DNA of 64,000 nt from JAGQPD01 sp020426865 (GTDB taxonomy: Bacteria > Planctomycetota > Planctomycetia > Pirellulales > Pirellulaceae). A program made the position numbers and the translations under genes. A model generated the notes under the pieces. It was not told the DNA's origin and did not search any database. It was given only the letters and a program-made list of their open reading frames with translations. Of this stretch, positions 51,240 through 60,181 are shown one piece after another (the first letter of the stretch is position 1; every line of letters begins with the position of its first letter). The stretch covers positions 496,001 through 560,000 of the forward strand of contig JAWKTN010000006.1 of assembly GCA_041399065.1 (NCBI GenBank), read 5' to 3'.

Positions 51240-51854
51240 CTAAATCGCCTCGACGTACAAACCTCGCCTCAATCGCTCGCGCCGCCGAGCTTCATCCATT
51301 TGGTGAGCGACTTCGTGGACGCGATTGACTCCCCGCATTCTCAGGGTCGGGTGCGAACGGTCGCTGGATCGAACGACAATGGTTCCGCTCCCCAGGATCC
51401 GTTCGATAATTCCCTGCTCGCAACTCACGTCATCCAGATCAATCGTTTCGACGCGATCGGTGGTCCGAAACAGGATGCCACGTCGGTGAATGAATCGCTG
51501 GTTCGTCAATTCGTAGTGCACGTTCAGTTTACGCAATACAAGCAAACCGGCAATCAGGAGCCAACCGATGGCCAGGCTGGCAATACCCAGACCCAACCCC
51601 TCGGGTGGCAAATCGGCAATCAACAAGCCGATAGGTAGTACGACCGTGATGCCGATGGCCAAGAGGAACGTACCGGCCATGCCTTTCCAGGAATAGGTTC
51701 CCTGCCAGAGTTTTGTTTCTGGTTCGTCGGCGGACACCAGGTTGCGCGTGGCAAGATGTTCTTCGGCGGTCGCTTCCCAAGAAACCCGCGATCCGCATTG
51801 CTGGCAGTATATGGCATCGTGGGCGAGCTTGACTCCGCACGCGGGGCAACGCAT
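51240..51854 (-). CDS. Zinc-ribbon / bacterial PH domain membrane protein
   Basis: 204 residues from ATG 51854, with GGAG 8 bases upstream. It starts with a zinc ribbon (MRCPACGVKLAHDAIYCQQCG), followed by a linker, two hydrophobic helices (GMAGTFLLAIGITVVLPIGLLIA and LGLGIASLAIGWLLIAGLLVL), and a bPH_2 (DUF304) domain: YELTNQRFIHRRGIL, DRVETIDLDDVSCEQG, IERILGSGTIVV. Such proteins are widespread membrane proteins of unknown role. Convergent with rpoN, whose stop is 34 bases away. Confidence 0.82.
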   Translation of the reverse strand: MRCPACGVKLAHDAIYCQQCGSRVSWEATAEEHLATRNLVSADEPETKLWQGTYSWKGMAGTFLLAIGITVVLPIGLLIADLPPEGLGLGIASLAIGWLLIAGLLVLRKLNVHYELTNQRFIHRRGILFRTTDRVETIDLDDVSCEQGIIERILGSGTIVVRSSDRSHPTLRMRGVNRVHEVAHQMDEARRRERLRRGLYVEAI

Positions 51855-52263
51855 CAGGGGGCTCCATTGTCTTTCGGCGAGTCGGTTAGACGGTTGGGGA
51901 AACGAGAGCATTATAGCAAGGTTCAGCGATCGGCGGTCCCATTGGGGCTGGATTGCGGCAATCCCTCACCCTAACCATCGACCCCAAAAGGAGTTGCGAC
52001 AACACGCGACATTTTAGCGGCGTCCATTCTGGGCAACTTCTTTCGGGGGCGAGGGGACTGGGGTAGCGATCAGCATTCCTCAGCCCGCACGATGGGGGCC
52101 GATTGTCTGCCCGGGGGTTAACGACATGTACCCTTTCGCGGTTTGGCTTTTTGAAGACAATCTATTCTTTCGAAATGAAAGAATGGCTGGGACAACCAAG
52201 CTGAGACAACGAACATGGATTCGTTTTAGGACCGAACCGCACATTGCAGAATCTGAGGGCACG
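51855..52263. other. Intergenic region before moaC
   Basis: About 400 bases with no gene. In-frame codons extend upstream of moaC to 52126 but their translation is not conserved-looking. No molybdenum-cofactor riboswitch pattern was recognised by eye. Confidence 0.4.
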
Positions 52264-52746
52264 GTGGACGAACTGACCCATTTTGACGAACAGGGCCGCA
52301 GCCGGATGGTGGACGTCGGGACCAAGCCGATCACGATCCGGACGGCCCGGGCTCGGGGCGAAGTTCAGATGCAGGCGGAAACGCTGCAGCGGGTCCGTCA
52401 GGGGGGAGTGTCCAAGGGGGACGTGCTGGCAGTGGCACGCCTGGCGGGTATCATGGCAGCCAAAAGGACGGACCAGTGGATCCCGCTATGTCACCAATTG
52501 CCGCTGGACGGGGTGGACCTGGATTTTGCAGTTTTGGACGAACGGCGTTTACAGATTGAGGCGACGGTTCGAGCGACGGCCCGGACCGGCGTGGAGATGG
52601 AGGCGTTGGTCGCGGTATCGGCGGCCGCGTTAACCATCTACGATATGTGCAAAGCGATTGACCGCGGCATGACGATTGGATCGATTCGCTTGGAGGAAAA
52701 ACACGGGGGCCGAAGTGGCGATTATCAGCGTGACGTGCCAACGTAG
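52264..52746 (+). CDS. moaC: Cyclic pyranopterin monophosphate synthase MoaC
   Basis: 160 residues from a GTG at 52264 (GAGGG 6-7 bases upstream), which gives MDELTHFDEQGRSRMVDV and the usual MoaC length. Motifs: MAAKRTDQWIPLCHQLPL, TARTGVEMEALVAVSAAALTIYDM, CKAIDRGM and LEEKHGGRSG. It catalyses the second half of cyclic pyranopterin formation in molybdenum cofactor synthesis. No other moa gene is in the window. It precedes the prenyl synthase gene by 100 bases on the same strand. Confidence 0.95.
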   Translation: MDELTHFDEQGRSRMVDVGTKPITIRTARARGEVQMQAETLQRVRQGGVSKGDVLAVARLAGIMAAKRTDQWIPLCHQLPLDGVDLDFAVLDERRLQIEATVRATARTGVEMEALVAVSAAALTIYDMCKAIDRGMTIGSIRLEEKHGGRSGDYQRDVPT

Positions 52747-52847
52747 TGCGTTGCGGTCGCGATCCCGAATTCAAGATAGCCAACGACCGTTTGCGAAGAG
52801 CCCAACACGTCAGAACCAGGAAACGAGCACAGGAATAGGAACAGAAC

Positions 52848-53858
52848 GTGAGCCACGTTGTCAATGCAAAAGCGACCACGGAATCCCCGATGCAGGAGCT
52901 GTTCGCGCCGATTCGCGCCGAATTGGTGGCAGTGGAGCAGGCGTTACGTGACGAGTTGCACAGCGATGCACCGTTTGTGGATGAGCTACTGCAGTACGGC
53001 TGCCTGTTGGGGGGCAAGCGTTTGCGGCCAGCGCTGCTGTTAATGACGGCCAAGGCGGTCGGCACGATGACGGCCGACCACATCAAGTTGGCAGCTGTCG
53101 TGGAAATGATCCATACAGCGACGCTCGTGCACGACGATATTCTCGACGAAGCCGACATGCGTCGACATTTGGCAACGGTCAACAGCCGGTGGGACAACCA
53201 GACGAGCGTGTTATTAGGGGATTACCTTTTCACGCATGCATTTTATTTGTCGAGCACGTTGGACAGCACCTACGCCTGCCGGACGATTGGCGAGGCGACG
53301 AACACGGTGTGCGAGGGGGAACTGCGGCAAGTGGGTAATCGAGGCAACTTCGGCTTGACGGAGGCGGAGTATTTTCGCATTATCGGCGCCAAGACGGCGG
53401 CATTGTGTGCGTGCTGTTGCCAGCTGGGTGCCCACTATGCAGGTGCGGACGAAGAGACGGTGGCGCGGCTCTCGCAGTTCGGCTTCGACTTGGGTGTGGC
53501 CTTCCAGATCGCCGACGACGTCCTGGATTTGGTCGGTGACGAGAGCGACACAGGCAAGTCGCTCGGGACGGATCTTGAGAAGCAAAAGGCGACACTCCCC
53601 ATCATCCACATGCTGTCACAGGTTTCCGGGCGCGAGAAGGCACAGATGCTGGAACTTCTGGATACTGAATCCCCCTCCACACAAACTCGCTCGCAGCTTG
53701 CGGAATGGCTCGACCGCTACCAATCGATCGCTTATACGCAGCAAGTGGCGCGCGACAGGGCCGAGCGAGCTCGAATGGCACTGGAGCCGCTGCCCGACTC
53801 TCCGGCGCGGAACGTCCTGGAGATGATCACGCATTTCGTGGTTTCCCGGTCGCACTAG
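52848..53858 (+). CDS. Long-chain polyprenyl diphosphate synthase
   Basis: 336 residues, GTG start. Class I trans-prenyltransferase: LLGGKRLRPALLL, first Asp-rich motif LVHDDILDEADMRR, GDYLFTHAF, and second Asp-rich motif QIADDVLDLVGD. The spacing and size match IspB/GGPPS-type enzymes making the side chain of menaquinone or other long prenyl chains. Residues before the first aspartate (EMIHTATL, with small Ala/Thr) suggest a chain longer than C20. ThrCys-rich CACCCQLG in the middle is unusual but not in the active site. Confidence 0.9.
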   Translation: MSHVVNAKATTESPMQELFAPIRAELVAVEQALRDELHSDAPFVDELLQYGCLLGGKRLRPALLLMTAKAVGTMTADHIKLAAVVEMIHTATLVHDDILDEADMRRHLATVNSRWDNQTSVLLGDYLFTHAFYLSSTLDSTYACRTIGEATNTVCEGELRQVGNRGNFGLTEAEYFRIIGAKTAALCACCCQLGAHYAGADEETVARLSQFGFDLGVAFQIADDVLDLVGDESDTGKSLGTDLEKQKATLPIIHMLSQVSGREKAQMLELLDTESPSTQTRSQLAEWLDRYQSIAYTQQVARDRAERARMALEPLPDSPARNVLEMITHFVVSRSH

Positions 53859-54270
53859 TGCTTTGTGACACCTACGAATTCGTACGCGGCCGACCGGTTC
53901 CGCTACCGCCCGCCTCTCCCCAACCCTATCCCCATCGGGAGTGGCCGCAGCACGTGACATACATCCCGTGTCCTTTGCAACTCCTTACGGGGGAGTGGGG
54001 GCCCCGTACACAACCATCTTTTGGCAGTCCACCCGCAGGCCCCCCAGGTGAGGGTCCAGAAGCGGTGAGGGTCCAGAAGCGGTGACTCATGACGATACTT
54101 TAATTCTTAGGTGTTACTTTCATTCTTGGGTGTTACGAAAATCTGAGCATTCTATTGCTTGACCTTGCCCCGTGCCCCAATTAACATGTCCGCAGCCGTA
54201 AAAGATTGCGGCAACGACAGTTAATCAATGTATTGGAGTCTGCTAACGACAACAGAAATGGTTGCCTACG
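53859..54270. other. Intergenic with small tandem repeats
   Basis: About 410 bases with no gene. GGTGAGGGTCCAGAAGC is repeated twice in tandem (54047-54063, 54064-54080) plus a partial third copy, and ATTCTTAGGTGTTAC / ATTCTTGGGTGTTAC follow at 54103 and 54122. These are short, recent duplications and not CRISPR repeats. Confidence 0.6.
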
Positions 54271-54999
54271 ATGAAAACCACACCCTTAGTCTGCCTTGCG
54301 TTTCTTGCGACCGTTTCGATGCTCGCTCTGTCATCGGATTCTCACGCCCAGCCGTTGTGGCTTGATTTTCAGCCGACGGGTGGGACGACGGCGGCAGGAT
54401 ATCAAGCATTTGAAGCGACGAATCAAGTGATTCCGACGTCTGGCACGTCGTATTCGGCGTTTGGAACGACCGTTACCGTGTCACTTGATACTGCGAATTT
54501 GCCCGACGCTAATCTTGACTTCCGTTCCGTGGCACGCAACGGTGCAGCCGATGACGTGGCAAATGACTGGATCGGTGCCGACACGCGAAACGGCGGCGTT
54601 GATGTCACACTAGCGATCAACGTAGCTGGGCTTCCCGCAGGGGATTACAACTGGCTTTCCATCCATCATGACGGTGGCGCCGGTGCGACCAACGGAAATC
54701 TAAGTGGTATGCCCGACTACACGTTTGCGGACGCTAACGGCTCGATGACCGGAATTTTGATGGAGAGTTCCCAGAACGATGGCGACCCGGTCGCAACCTT
54801 CAGTAAGAGCTTCACCAGCGACGGCGTGTCGCCTGTCAGCTTGACAATGGTCATGGACAATGGACAAGGTGACTCTCCCGGGACCGCATTGTTTGCCTTC
54901 ATTAACAGTGTTCAGATCACACAAGTACCAGAGCCGAATACCGCCATGTTGACGGTGGTGGCAATGGCAATGGCTGCTTTATCCCGCCGTCGGAAATGA
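54271..54999 (+). CDS. Secreted PEP-CTERM protein
   Basis: 242 residues from ATG 54271. Signal peptide MKTTPLVCLAFLATVSMLAL, cut after SHA. The body is a beta-rich domain (PLWLDFQPTGGTTAAGYQ, then FADANGSMTGIL and SLTMVMDNGQGDSPGTALF) that resembles the large group of PEP-CTERM extracellular proteins of unknown function. It ends VPEPNTAMLTVVAMAMAALSRRRK, a classical exosortase signal: VPEP, hydrophobic helix, basic end. An exosortase is not in the window. Likely anchored or released at the cell surface or matrix. Confidence 0.85.
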   Translation: MKTTPLVCLAFLATVSMLALSSDSHAQPLWLDFQPTGGTTAAGYQAFEATNQVIPTSGTSYSAFGTTVTVSLDTANLPDANLDFRSVARNGAADDVANDWIGADTRNGGVDVTLAINVAGLPAGDYNWLSIHHDGGAGATNGNLSGMPDYTFADANGSMTGILMESSQNDGDPVATFSKSFTSDGVSPVSLTMVMDNGQGDSPGTALFAFINSVQITQVPEPNTAMLTVVAMAMAALSRRRK

Positions 55000-55036
55000 A
55001 CCAGCACCCAGCGGCGCGTTCATCACCGAACGGTAC

Positions 55037-55798
55037 CTATCCGCGTCCGAGGTACGGCATCTGGGTCGCCATCACGGTGATGAACGGTACGTTGGCGGAC
55101 AAGGGTAGCTCGGCCATGTAGAGCACGGCACGTGCGACGTCAGTGGGATCGATGGTTGGCTCGATCGCTACCGAGCCATCGGCTTGGGGTGCACCAGCCT
55201 TCATGCTGGATGCCATGGAAGTGTCTGCGTTGCCAATATCAATCTGGCCGCATGCAATGTTGTAGCTGCGGCAGTCCAGACCGGTGGATCTGGTCAAACC
55301 TGTGACCGCGTGCTTGGCGGCAGTATAGGCAATCGAGCCTGGACGGGGGACATGGGCAGAAATCGAACCGTTGTTGATGATCCGGCCCCCCATGGGGCGC
55401 TGCGTCTTCATGATGCGAATGGCAGCTTGTGTGCAGAGAAACACCCCAGTCACGTTTGTGTCAAGCACTCGCTTCCACTCTTCATAGGCAAGGTCCTCAA
55501 TCGGTGTGGCGTCGAGGTTCACTCCCGCGTTATTGAATAGCAGATCGATTCGCCCAAATTGTTCTTGCACCGCCGCAAACATGCTGTCTACGGATACAGG
55601 TAGCGTCACATCGACTTGCAACGCTAGGGCGTTGCCCCCAGCCTCGCCCGCCATTTCGATCGATTCCTTCAGGTTCTCCATCCGCCGACCGGTCAACACG
55701 ACATGAAAACCGTTGTGCAGCAAGGCAAGCGCAACCTGTCGACCAATACCACTGCCCGATCCTGTCACCACCGCGACGCGCCGATTCTGTTCTGACAC
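55037..55798 (-). CDS. Short-chain dehydrogenase/reductase
   Basis: 253 residues from a GTG at 55798 (GGAAA just upstream), giving MSEQNRRVAVVTGSGSGIGRQ. Classical SDR: TGSGSGIG cofactor loop, DLLFNNAGVN, NGSISAH with the catalytic Ser, and YTAAK. The residue after strand 2 is Arg (TGRRMENL), so NADP(H) is likely. The region RSTGLDCRSYNIACGQID is close to annotated glucose/alcohol-type reductases. Substrate not determinable. It lies convergent to the PEP-CTERM gene. Confidence 0.88.
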   Translation of the reverse strand: MSEQNRRVAVVTGSGSGIGRQVALALLHNGFHVVLTGRRMENLKESIEMAGEAGGNALALQVDVTLPVSVDSMFAAVQEQFGRIDLLFNNAGVNLDATPIEDLAYEEWKRVLDTNVTGVFLCTQAAIRIMKTQRPMGGRIINNGSISAHVPRPGSIAYTAAKHAVTGLTRSTGLDCRSYNIACGQIDIGNADTSMASSMKAGAPQADGSVAIEPTIDPTDVARAVLYMAELPLSANVPFITVMATQMPYLGRG

Positions 55799-56088
55799 TT
55801 TCCAATGCTCCGACTCGAAAACCAGTGAGATTCCGCCACAACCGTACCGATCCCTCATGATCGCAAATGCGTTGCGGAATCGCTACAATCCCCGCCGAGT
55901 CCGCAGCGATGCCTCGAGCAATGCGATCCGACCGATGTTGTTCTCCCGGCTTTTTCCCTCCTGCGGTACTGGACAGCGGCCTTGCGACGGGTTAAACAAG
56001 GAAATGCCAGGAAGCGGCGGATCCCCCGCACCATCCCACCTTTTTCACTTCACAATACTTCACTTCACTTGCATGCGAGGTCTGATTC

Positions 56089-57312
56089 ATGAGTGAACAA
56101 TCCCACAAGCCAAATCGGCGAGATTTCGTGAAGGCGACCGGCGCGGCGGTTGCCATTCCTTATATCATCACTTCATCGGCGTTGGGCGACGACGAGCGAC
56201 CGCCGGCCAGCGACCGTATTGTGATGGGCGGCATTGGTATCGGCAATCAAGGCCGTGGTGACCAGAACACCTTTCTGAATCGCCCCGACGTGCAGTATGT
56301 CGCGATGTGCGATGTACGCAAGAGCGTTCGCGAAGCGTCGAGCGGTAAGATCAACAACAAATACAATAACAGCGACTGTGTCGTTTACAACGATTTTCGC
56401 GAATTGTTGGCCCGGACCGACATCGACGCCGTCCACGTCGCCACTCCCGATCATTGGCACGCCATCATCGTGATCGAAGCATGTCGACACGGCAAAGACG
56501 TTTACTGTCAGAAGCCGGAAACTCGCACGTTGCGCGAAGGTCCATTGATGATCGAAGCAGCTCGACGATATTCCCGAGTCGTATCGGGGGGCAGCCAGCG
56601 AGTACTGGAAGACTATCGCAAGATCGTCGACCCGTGCTGGGGTGGCGAATTGGGACCCATCAAGTCGATCAACGTCAATGTCGGACCGCTCTCACAGAAT
56701 TGCTACCTACCGGCAGAAGACACCCCCAGTGATATTGACTGGGAAATGTGGCTCGGCCCAGCTCCATGGGCGCCATATAACTCGAAACGCTGCGACGGCA
56801 ATTTTGGCACCAGCGGCAACAGCTGGCGTTCGTACGTCGACTACTCCGGCGGTGGCATGACCGACTGGGGCGCTCACCATTTCGGCGGGGCGACATTTGC
56901 CGTAGATGTGCGTGAGCTGCAACCTGAAGAAGTGATTTATCACGACGAGGGTGACAAGCAATGGGTAGAATTCCGTTATCCCAACGGCATTGCCATTACC
57001 CACAATCGGCCGAACACAGATAATCTTGCGGTCGACGGAACACCCGGGGAAACGCGTGAGCCCAAAGCGGTCCCAACGTACAAAGGACAAGGTGGCATTT
57101 ACGGCGACTTCATTCATTGCGTGAAGACACGTGAAACTCCCTTCCGCGACATCGAACTCGCCGTCAACTCGGTGGCCCTCAGCCATCTGGCCACAATCGC
57201 CTATCGCGTACGTCGGTCACTCAAGTGGGACGTCGCTGCGCAAGAATTTCCTGGCGACGCCGAAGCGAATCGGTTCCTCGACCGAGCCCGCCGCGAACCT
57301 TGGGCAATTTAG
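56089..57312 (+). CDS. Gfo/Idh/MocA-family oxidoreductase with Tat signal
   Basis: 407 residues. Tat signal with NRRDFVKATGAAVAIPYII. The NAD(P) domain starts IVMGGIGIGNQGRGDQNT; the EKP-type motif is replaced by DVYCQKPETRTL (Gln instead of Glu), and HHFGGATF lies in the C-terminal domain. Planctomycetes have many such exported members; most act on sugars or inositol-like substrates. GAGGT stands 8 bases before the ATG. It may form an operon with the two HEAT-repeat genes downstream, about 100 bases apart. Confidence 0.88.
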   Translation: MSEQSHKPNRRDFVKATGAAVAIPYIITSSALGDDERPPASDRIVMGGIGIGNQGRGDQNTFLNRPDVQYVAMCDVRKSVREASSGKINNKYNNSDCVVYNDFRELLARTDIDAVHVATPDHWHAIIVIEACRHGKDVYCQKPETRTLREGPLMIEAARRYSRVVSGGSQRVLEDYRKIVDPCWGGELGPIKSINVNVGPLSQNCYLPAEDTPSDIDWEMWLGPAPWAPYNSKRCDGNFGTSGNSWRSYVDYSGGGMTDWGAHHFGGATFAVDVRELQPEEVIYHDEGDKQWVEFRYPNGIAITHNRPNTDNLAVDGTPGETREPKAVPTYKGQGGIYGDFIHCVKTRETPFRDIELAVNSVALSHLATIAYRVRRSLKWDVAAQEFPGDAEANRFLDRARREPWAI

Positions 57313-57410
57313 TCTTGTGCTTCCGCCGATCCTTACCCATCGGGCAGGCACTGGCACCAACGTACAGGTACGAATCAATCCAATACAGTCTTTAGCAATG
57401 GACGATACAC

Positions 57411-58118
57411 ATGTTAGACCAAGCCTTTGAATCACTGAAAAGTCTGAACTGGGGAAGTGACCCTTCGCCGCTCACAGCCATCGACGACGCCATCGCCGAA
57501 TCGCACGGCAACACCGACGCGCGAAAAGACCTTGAGCAACGCCTGCTGGCATTTGTCACCGGCGATTCCACCGAAGCGGCCAAAGACTACGCCTTTCGAC
57601 AGTTATTCCTCGTCGCCGGTCCTGCTTCCGTGGAGACACTCGGGGGACTGTTGACTAACCACCGCTGGTCGCACATGGCCCGCAATGTGTTGGAAAGAAT
57701 GGAAGGAGAAGACGCCGTCAAGTCGCTGCGGAGTGCACTGAAAATCACCAGCGGTCCCCTGCAAGCCGGCATCGCTACCTCACTGGGGGCACGGCAGGAT
57801 GATGCGAGTGTCGAAACTCTGTCGGGGTTGGTATCGGGAGTCGATCCGGACGTTGGCCATGCCGCCGTACTCGCCTTGGGCGCGATCCGTTCGCAAAAGG
57901 CAGCCGATGCGCTGGCACAGGCCAAGTCGGCTTACCCCGAAGTATCCGAAGCTATCCCGGATGCGACCTTGGCGTGCGCCGAAGGCCTGCTGAAACATGG
58001 CCATGCCGACGCGGCCGCAGCGGTCTACAAGCGATTGGCAACCAGCGACGTCCCGAAGCACATCAAGCTGGCGGCCTCACGCGGTATGTTGACCAGCGCC
58101 AATCCTAACAAACAATAG
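57411..58118 (+). CDS. HEAT-repeat protein, cytoplasmic
   Basis: 235 residues, all helical. Repeats of about 30 residues are visible: SVETLGGLLTNHRWSHMARNVLERM, DAVKSLRSALKITSGPLQAGIATSL, SVETLSGLVSGVDPDVGHAAVLAL and KAADALAQAKSAY. No signal peptide. HEAT repeats usually form scaffolds for other proteins. Its location between the oxidoreductase and another HEAT protein on the same strand suggests a shared, unknown complex. Confidence 0.8.
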   Translation: MLDQAFESLKSLNWGSDPSPLTAIDDAIAESHGNTDARKDLEQRLLAFVTGDSTEAAKDYAFRQLFLVAGPASVETLGGLLTNHRWSHMARNVLERMEGEDAVKSLRSALKITSGPLQAGIATSLGARQDDASVETLSGLVSGVDPDVGHAAVLALGAIRSQKAADALAQAKSAYPEVSEAIPDATLACAEGLLKHGHADAAAAVYKRLATSDVPKHIKLAASRGMLTSANPNKQ

Positions 58119-58214
58119 GAGTGGCATGCGGCATGGCATCCCGCGCGAAAGACGACATACCGTTGTCGTTCCCATAGAGATTGTTGTAATTTCGTAGTCA
58201 GGAGACAGAAGGCC

Positions 58215-59603
58215 GTGTCGTTTTTGCGTTACGTCGTTGTCGGGTCGCTCGGGTCGGTATTGTTGTTTGCCAGTGGAACAGCAATGGGCGCGGAGGAAGA
58301 GCCTGGCAACGAATTCGTGCAGATGGTGATCGGCTTCTTGTCGGACAACGACCGCGAAATGCGCGCGTTGGGATTGGAGCAGGTCCGGACCGCGGCACCA
58401 GGTGCGGCGTTGACCAAGCGTTTCGCCGATCAACTGGAAAAGTTGCCGGCGACCGCCCAGATCGATTTGATCCGGGCATTGGCGGATCGAAACGATGCGG
58501 CAGCCTTGCCCAGCATCGAGAGATTGCTGGAGGGCAAGCCGCCGGTGGCGGTGGAAGCGGCCGCATTGATCGCCGCTGGACGGTTAGGCGACGGAAGCAC
58601 GGTGACCCGACTGGTTGCGGCACTCGGACGCTCCGAACCCGAGATCAAGGCCGCGGCCAGTGAAGCGTTGCTGAAAGTCACCAACGGCAATGCGGCTGCC
58701 GCAATTGGAGACACCCTCGCGTCACAGCCTACCGACTTGCAGGTTCAACTGATCGAGATCCTCGCGAAACGTCGAGCGGTTGATACCATCCCGCAGATCA
58801 TTGCCCGAGCGACGGGAACCGACGCGACGGTGCGCGCCTCTGCAATGCAGGCGCTGGGGGAAATGGCCGGTCCCGAGCATCTGCCGCAGATGCTGCAGGC
58901 CGTGCTCATTGCCGATACCGGCAAGGAACGCGATGCGGCCGAAAAGTGCGTCATGTTCGTCTGTAATCGCATCGAGGACGCCGAGCAGCGCGCCGCACCG
59001 TTGTTGCAGGCTATGCAATCGATGAGCGACACCGACCGTGCCGTATTGCTCAATACGTTGGGGCGCGTTGGCGGATCGGAGGCGTTGGCGGTCGTGGATC
59101 GGGAGTTGCGCAGTGACGATCGTGTGCGGCACGACAACGGAATGCGAGCGATCAGCAATTGGCCGTCTGCGTCGATCGCTCCGCGGCTATTGGAGTTGAT
59201 TGAGAAGGACGAGCATCCCGAGCATCGGATAGCAGCGTTGCGATCGCTGATTCGCGTCGCGCCACTCCGCGACGGTCGATCGAACTCGGATCGTTTGGAA
59301 TTACTGCAGTCAGCTTTGTCAATGTCGACGCGTGACGAGGAGCGAACGCTCGCCGTGTCCCGCGCATCGGCCATTCGGTCCGTCGAGACTTTGCGTTTTC
59401 TCGTCCCCCTGCTCGACGATCCGCTGCTCGCCGAAAGTGCCTGCGGCAGCATCGTCGAATTGGCTCACCAACGCCAATTGCGGGACGACAACAAAGCCGA
59501 GTTTCACGCAGCGTTGGACAAGGTCATCGCGACCACCAAGGACCCGGTCGTAATCGATCGTGCGCAGCGCTACAAAAAAGGGCAAACCTGGTCGCGAAAG
59601 TAG
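58215..59603 (+). CDS. Secreted HEAT-repeat protein
   Basis: 462 residues from a GTG start. Signal peptide SFLRYVVVGSLGSVLLFASGTAMGA. Then about ten HEAT-type repeats, such as QIDLIRALADRNDAAALPSIERLL, SEPEIKAAASEALLKV and RAVLLNTLGRVGGSEALAVV. No catalytic motif. A periplasmic or surface scaffold, common near planctomycete sugar oxidoreductases. The last 20 residues are basic (RYKKGQTWSRK). Confidence 0.85.
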   Translation: MSFLRYVVVGSLGSVLLFASGTAMGAEEEPGNEFVQMVIGFLSDNDREMRALGLEQVRTAAPGAALTKRFADQLEKLPATAQIDLIRALADRNDAAALPSIERLLEGKPPVAVEAAALIAAGRLGDGSTVTRLVAALGRSEPEIKAAASEALLKVTNGNAAAAIGDTLASQPTDLQVQLIEILAKRRAVDTIPQIIARATGTDATVRASAMQALGEMAGPEHLPQMLQAVLIADTGKERDAAEKCVMFVCNRIEDAEQRAAPLLQAMQSMSDTDRAVLLNTLGRVGGSEALAVVDRELRSDDRVRHDNGMRAISNWPSASIAPRLLELIEKDEHPEHRIAALRSLIRVAPLRDGRSNSDRLELLQSALSMSTRDEERTLAVSRASAIRSVETLRFLVPLLDDPLLAESACGSIVELAHQRQLRDDNKAEFHAALDKVIATTKDPVVIDRAQRYKKGQTWSRK

Positions 59604-59810
59604 GAGCCTTCGAACGGGCCCCTCGCCAACTTGCTTGCCGCGCGACAAGCACGGCGGACCCCATTCGCCCGTGCCGCCAAACGGTACCAATCTTGCTCGG
59701 CGTGTTCGGCGTACGACCATTACGGTTGCCCGCGATAGGGAAGCGATAGGGAAGCAACTTGTTCTCGAAGGGGTCGAGCTACGTCGGCAACGCGAAGCGA
59801 TGCCAGCACA

Positions 59811-59882
59811 ATACCTAGTAGTGCTAGGTATCAATACCTCGAGGTTCTAGGTATATATACCTCGAGGTTCTAGGTATTGGGC
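59811..59882. repeat. Three tandem copies of an ATACCT...AGGTAT palindrome
   Basis: Unit 1 ATACCTAG-TAGTG-CTAGGTAT (59811-59831, perfect 8-bp stem); units 2 and 3 are identical 21-mers ATACCTCGAGGTTCTAGGTAT at 59834 and 59857. TGGGCC follows the last. The element at 3679-3701 is a fourth member with the same TGGGC flank. Confidence 0.7.
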
Positions 59883-59912
59883 CGATTGCTCCGAGCGGTT
59901 GGCCGCGTGGAG

Positions 59913-59935
59913 ACGGCTGGAGACAGCCGTGGAAC
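59913..59935 (-). repeat. REP hairpin, copy 2
   Basis: Minus strand: GGTTCCA then CGGCTG-TCTC-CAGCCG. It begins 3-5 bases after the stop codon of the PGPGW gene and could serve as its transcript end. Nearly identical to 33923-33945. Confidence 0.6.
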
Positions 59936-59936
59936 C

Positions 59937-60149
59937 TTAGTTGGGTTTGATCCGATCGCGAATGTGCTTTAGCCAACGGCGGGCCCAGGCGAATTCGATC
60001 GCCAGAATCGCCAATCCTAAAGGAATGACCACAAATGCTGGTCCGGGCAAGAATATCAACGCAACTCCGAGTGCCACAACCGTGCTGCCGACTATCAACA
60101 CAACGACGCGGCGCGCATGCCGATAGGTTTGCTCGATCCAGCTCCGCAT
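59937..60149 (-). CDS. PGPGW-type small membrane protein
   Basis: 70 residues. One or two membrane helices (RVVVLIVGSTVVALGVALIFL and AFVVIPLGLAILAIEFAWA) around LPGPAFVVIP, matching the PGPGW family seen in many bacteria. Basic C-terminus RRWLKHIRDRIKP. AGGA lies 6 bases before the ATG. Function unknown; it precedes a REP hairpin and follows terC on the same strand with 32 bases between. Confidence 0.75.
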   Translation of the reverse strand: MRSWIEQTYRHARRVVVLIVGSTVVALGVALIFLPGPAFVVIPLGLAILAIEFAWARRWLKHIRDRIKPN

Positions 60150-60181
60150 CGCATTCCTTCGGTATTGGCCCCTTGCCCCGC

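Larger units (their letters stand above)
59604..59936. other. Intergenic with stacked palindromes
   Basis: About 330 bases with no gene. Contains an 11-bp tandem repeat GCGATAGGGAA (59732-59753), three tandem palindromes (59811-59882) and a REP hairpin (59913-59935). GGGCCCCTCGCC at about 59618 resembles the arms of the MITE-like element at 34245. Confidence 0.6.

Noticed and set aside
51855..52263. Molybdenum cofactor riboswitch before moaC
   Set aside because: I could not trace the conserved stems by eye; a covariance search would be needed.
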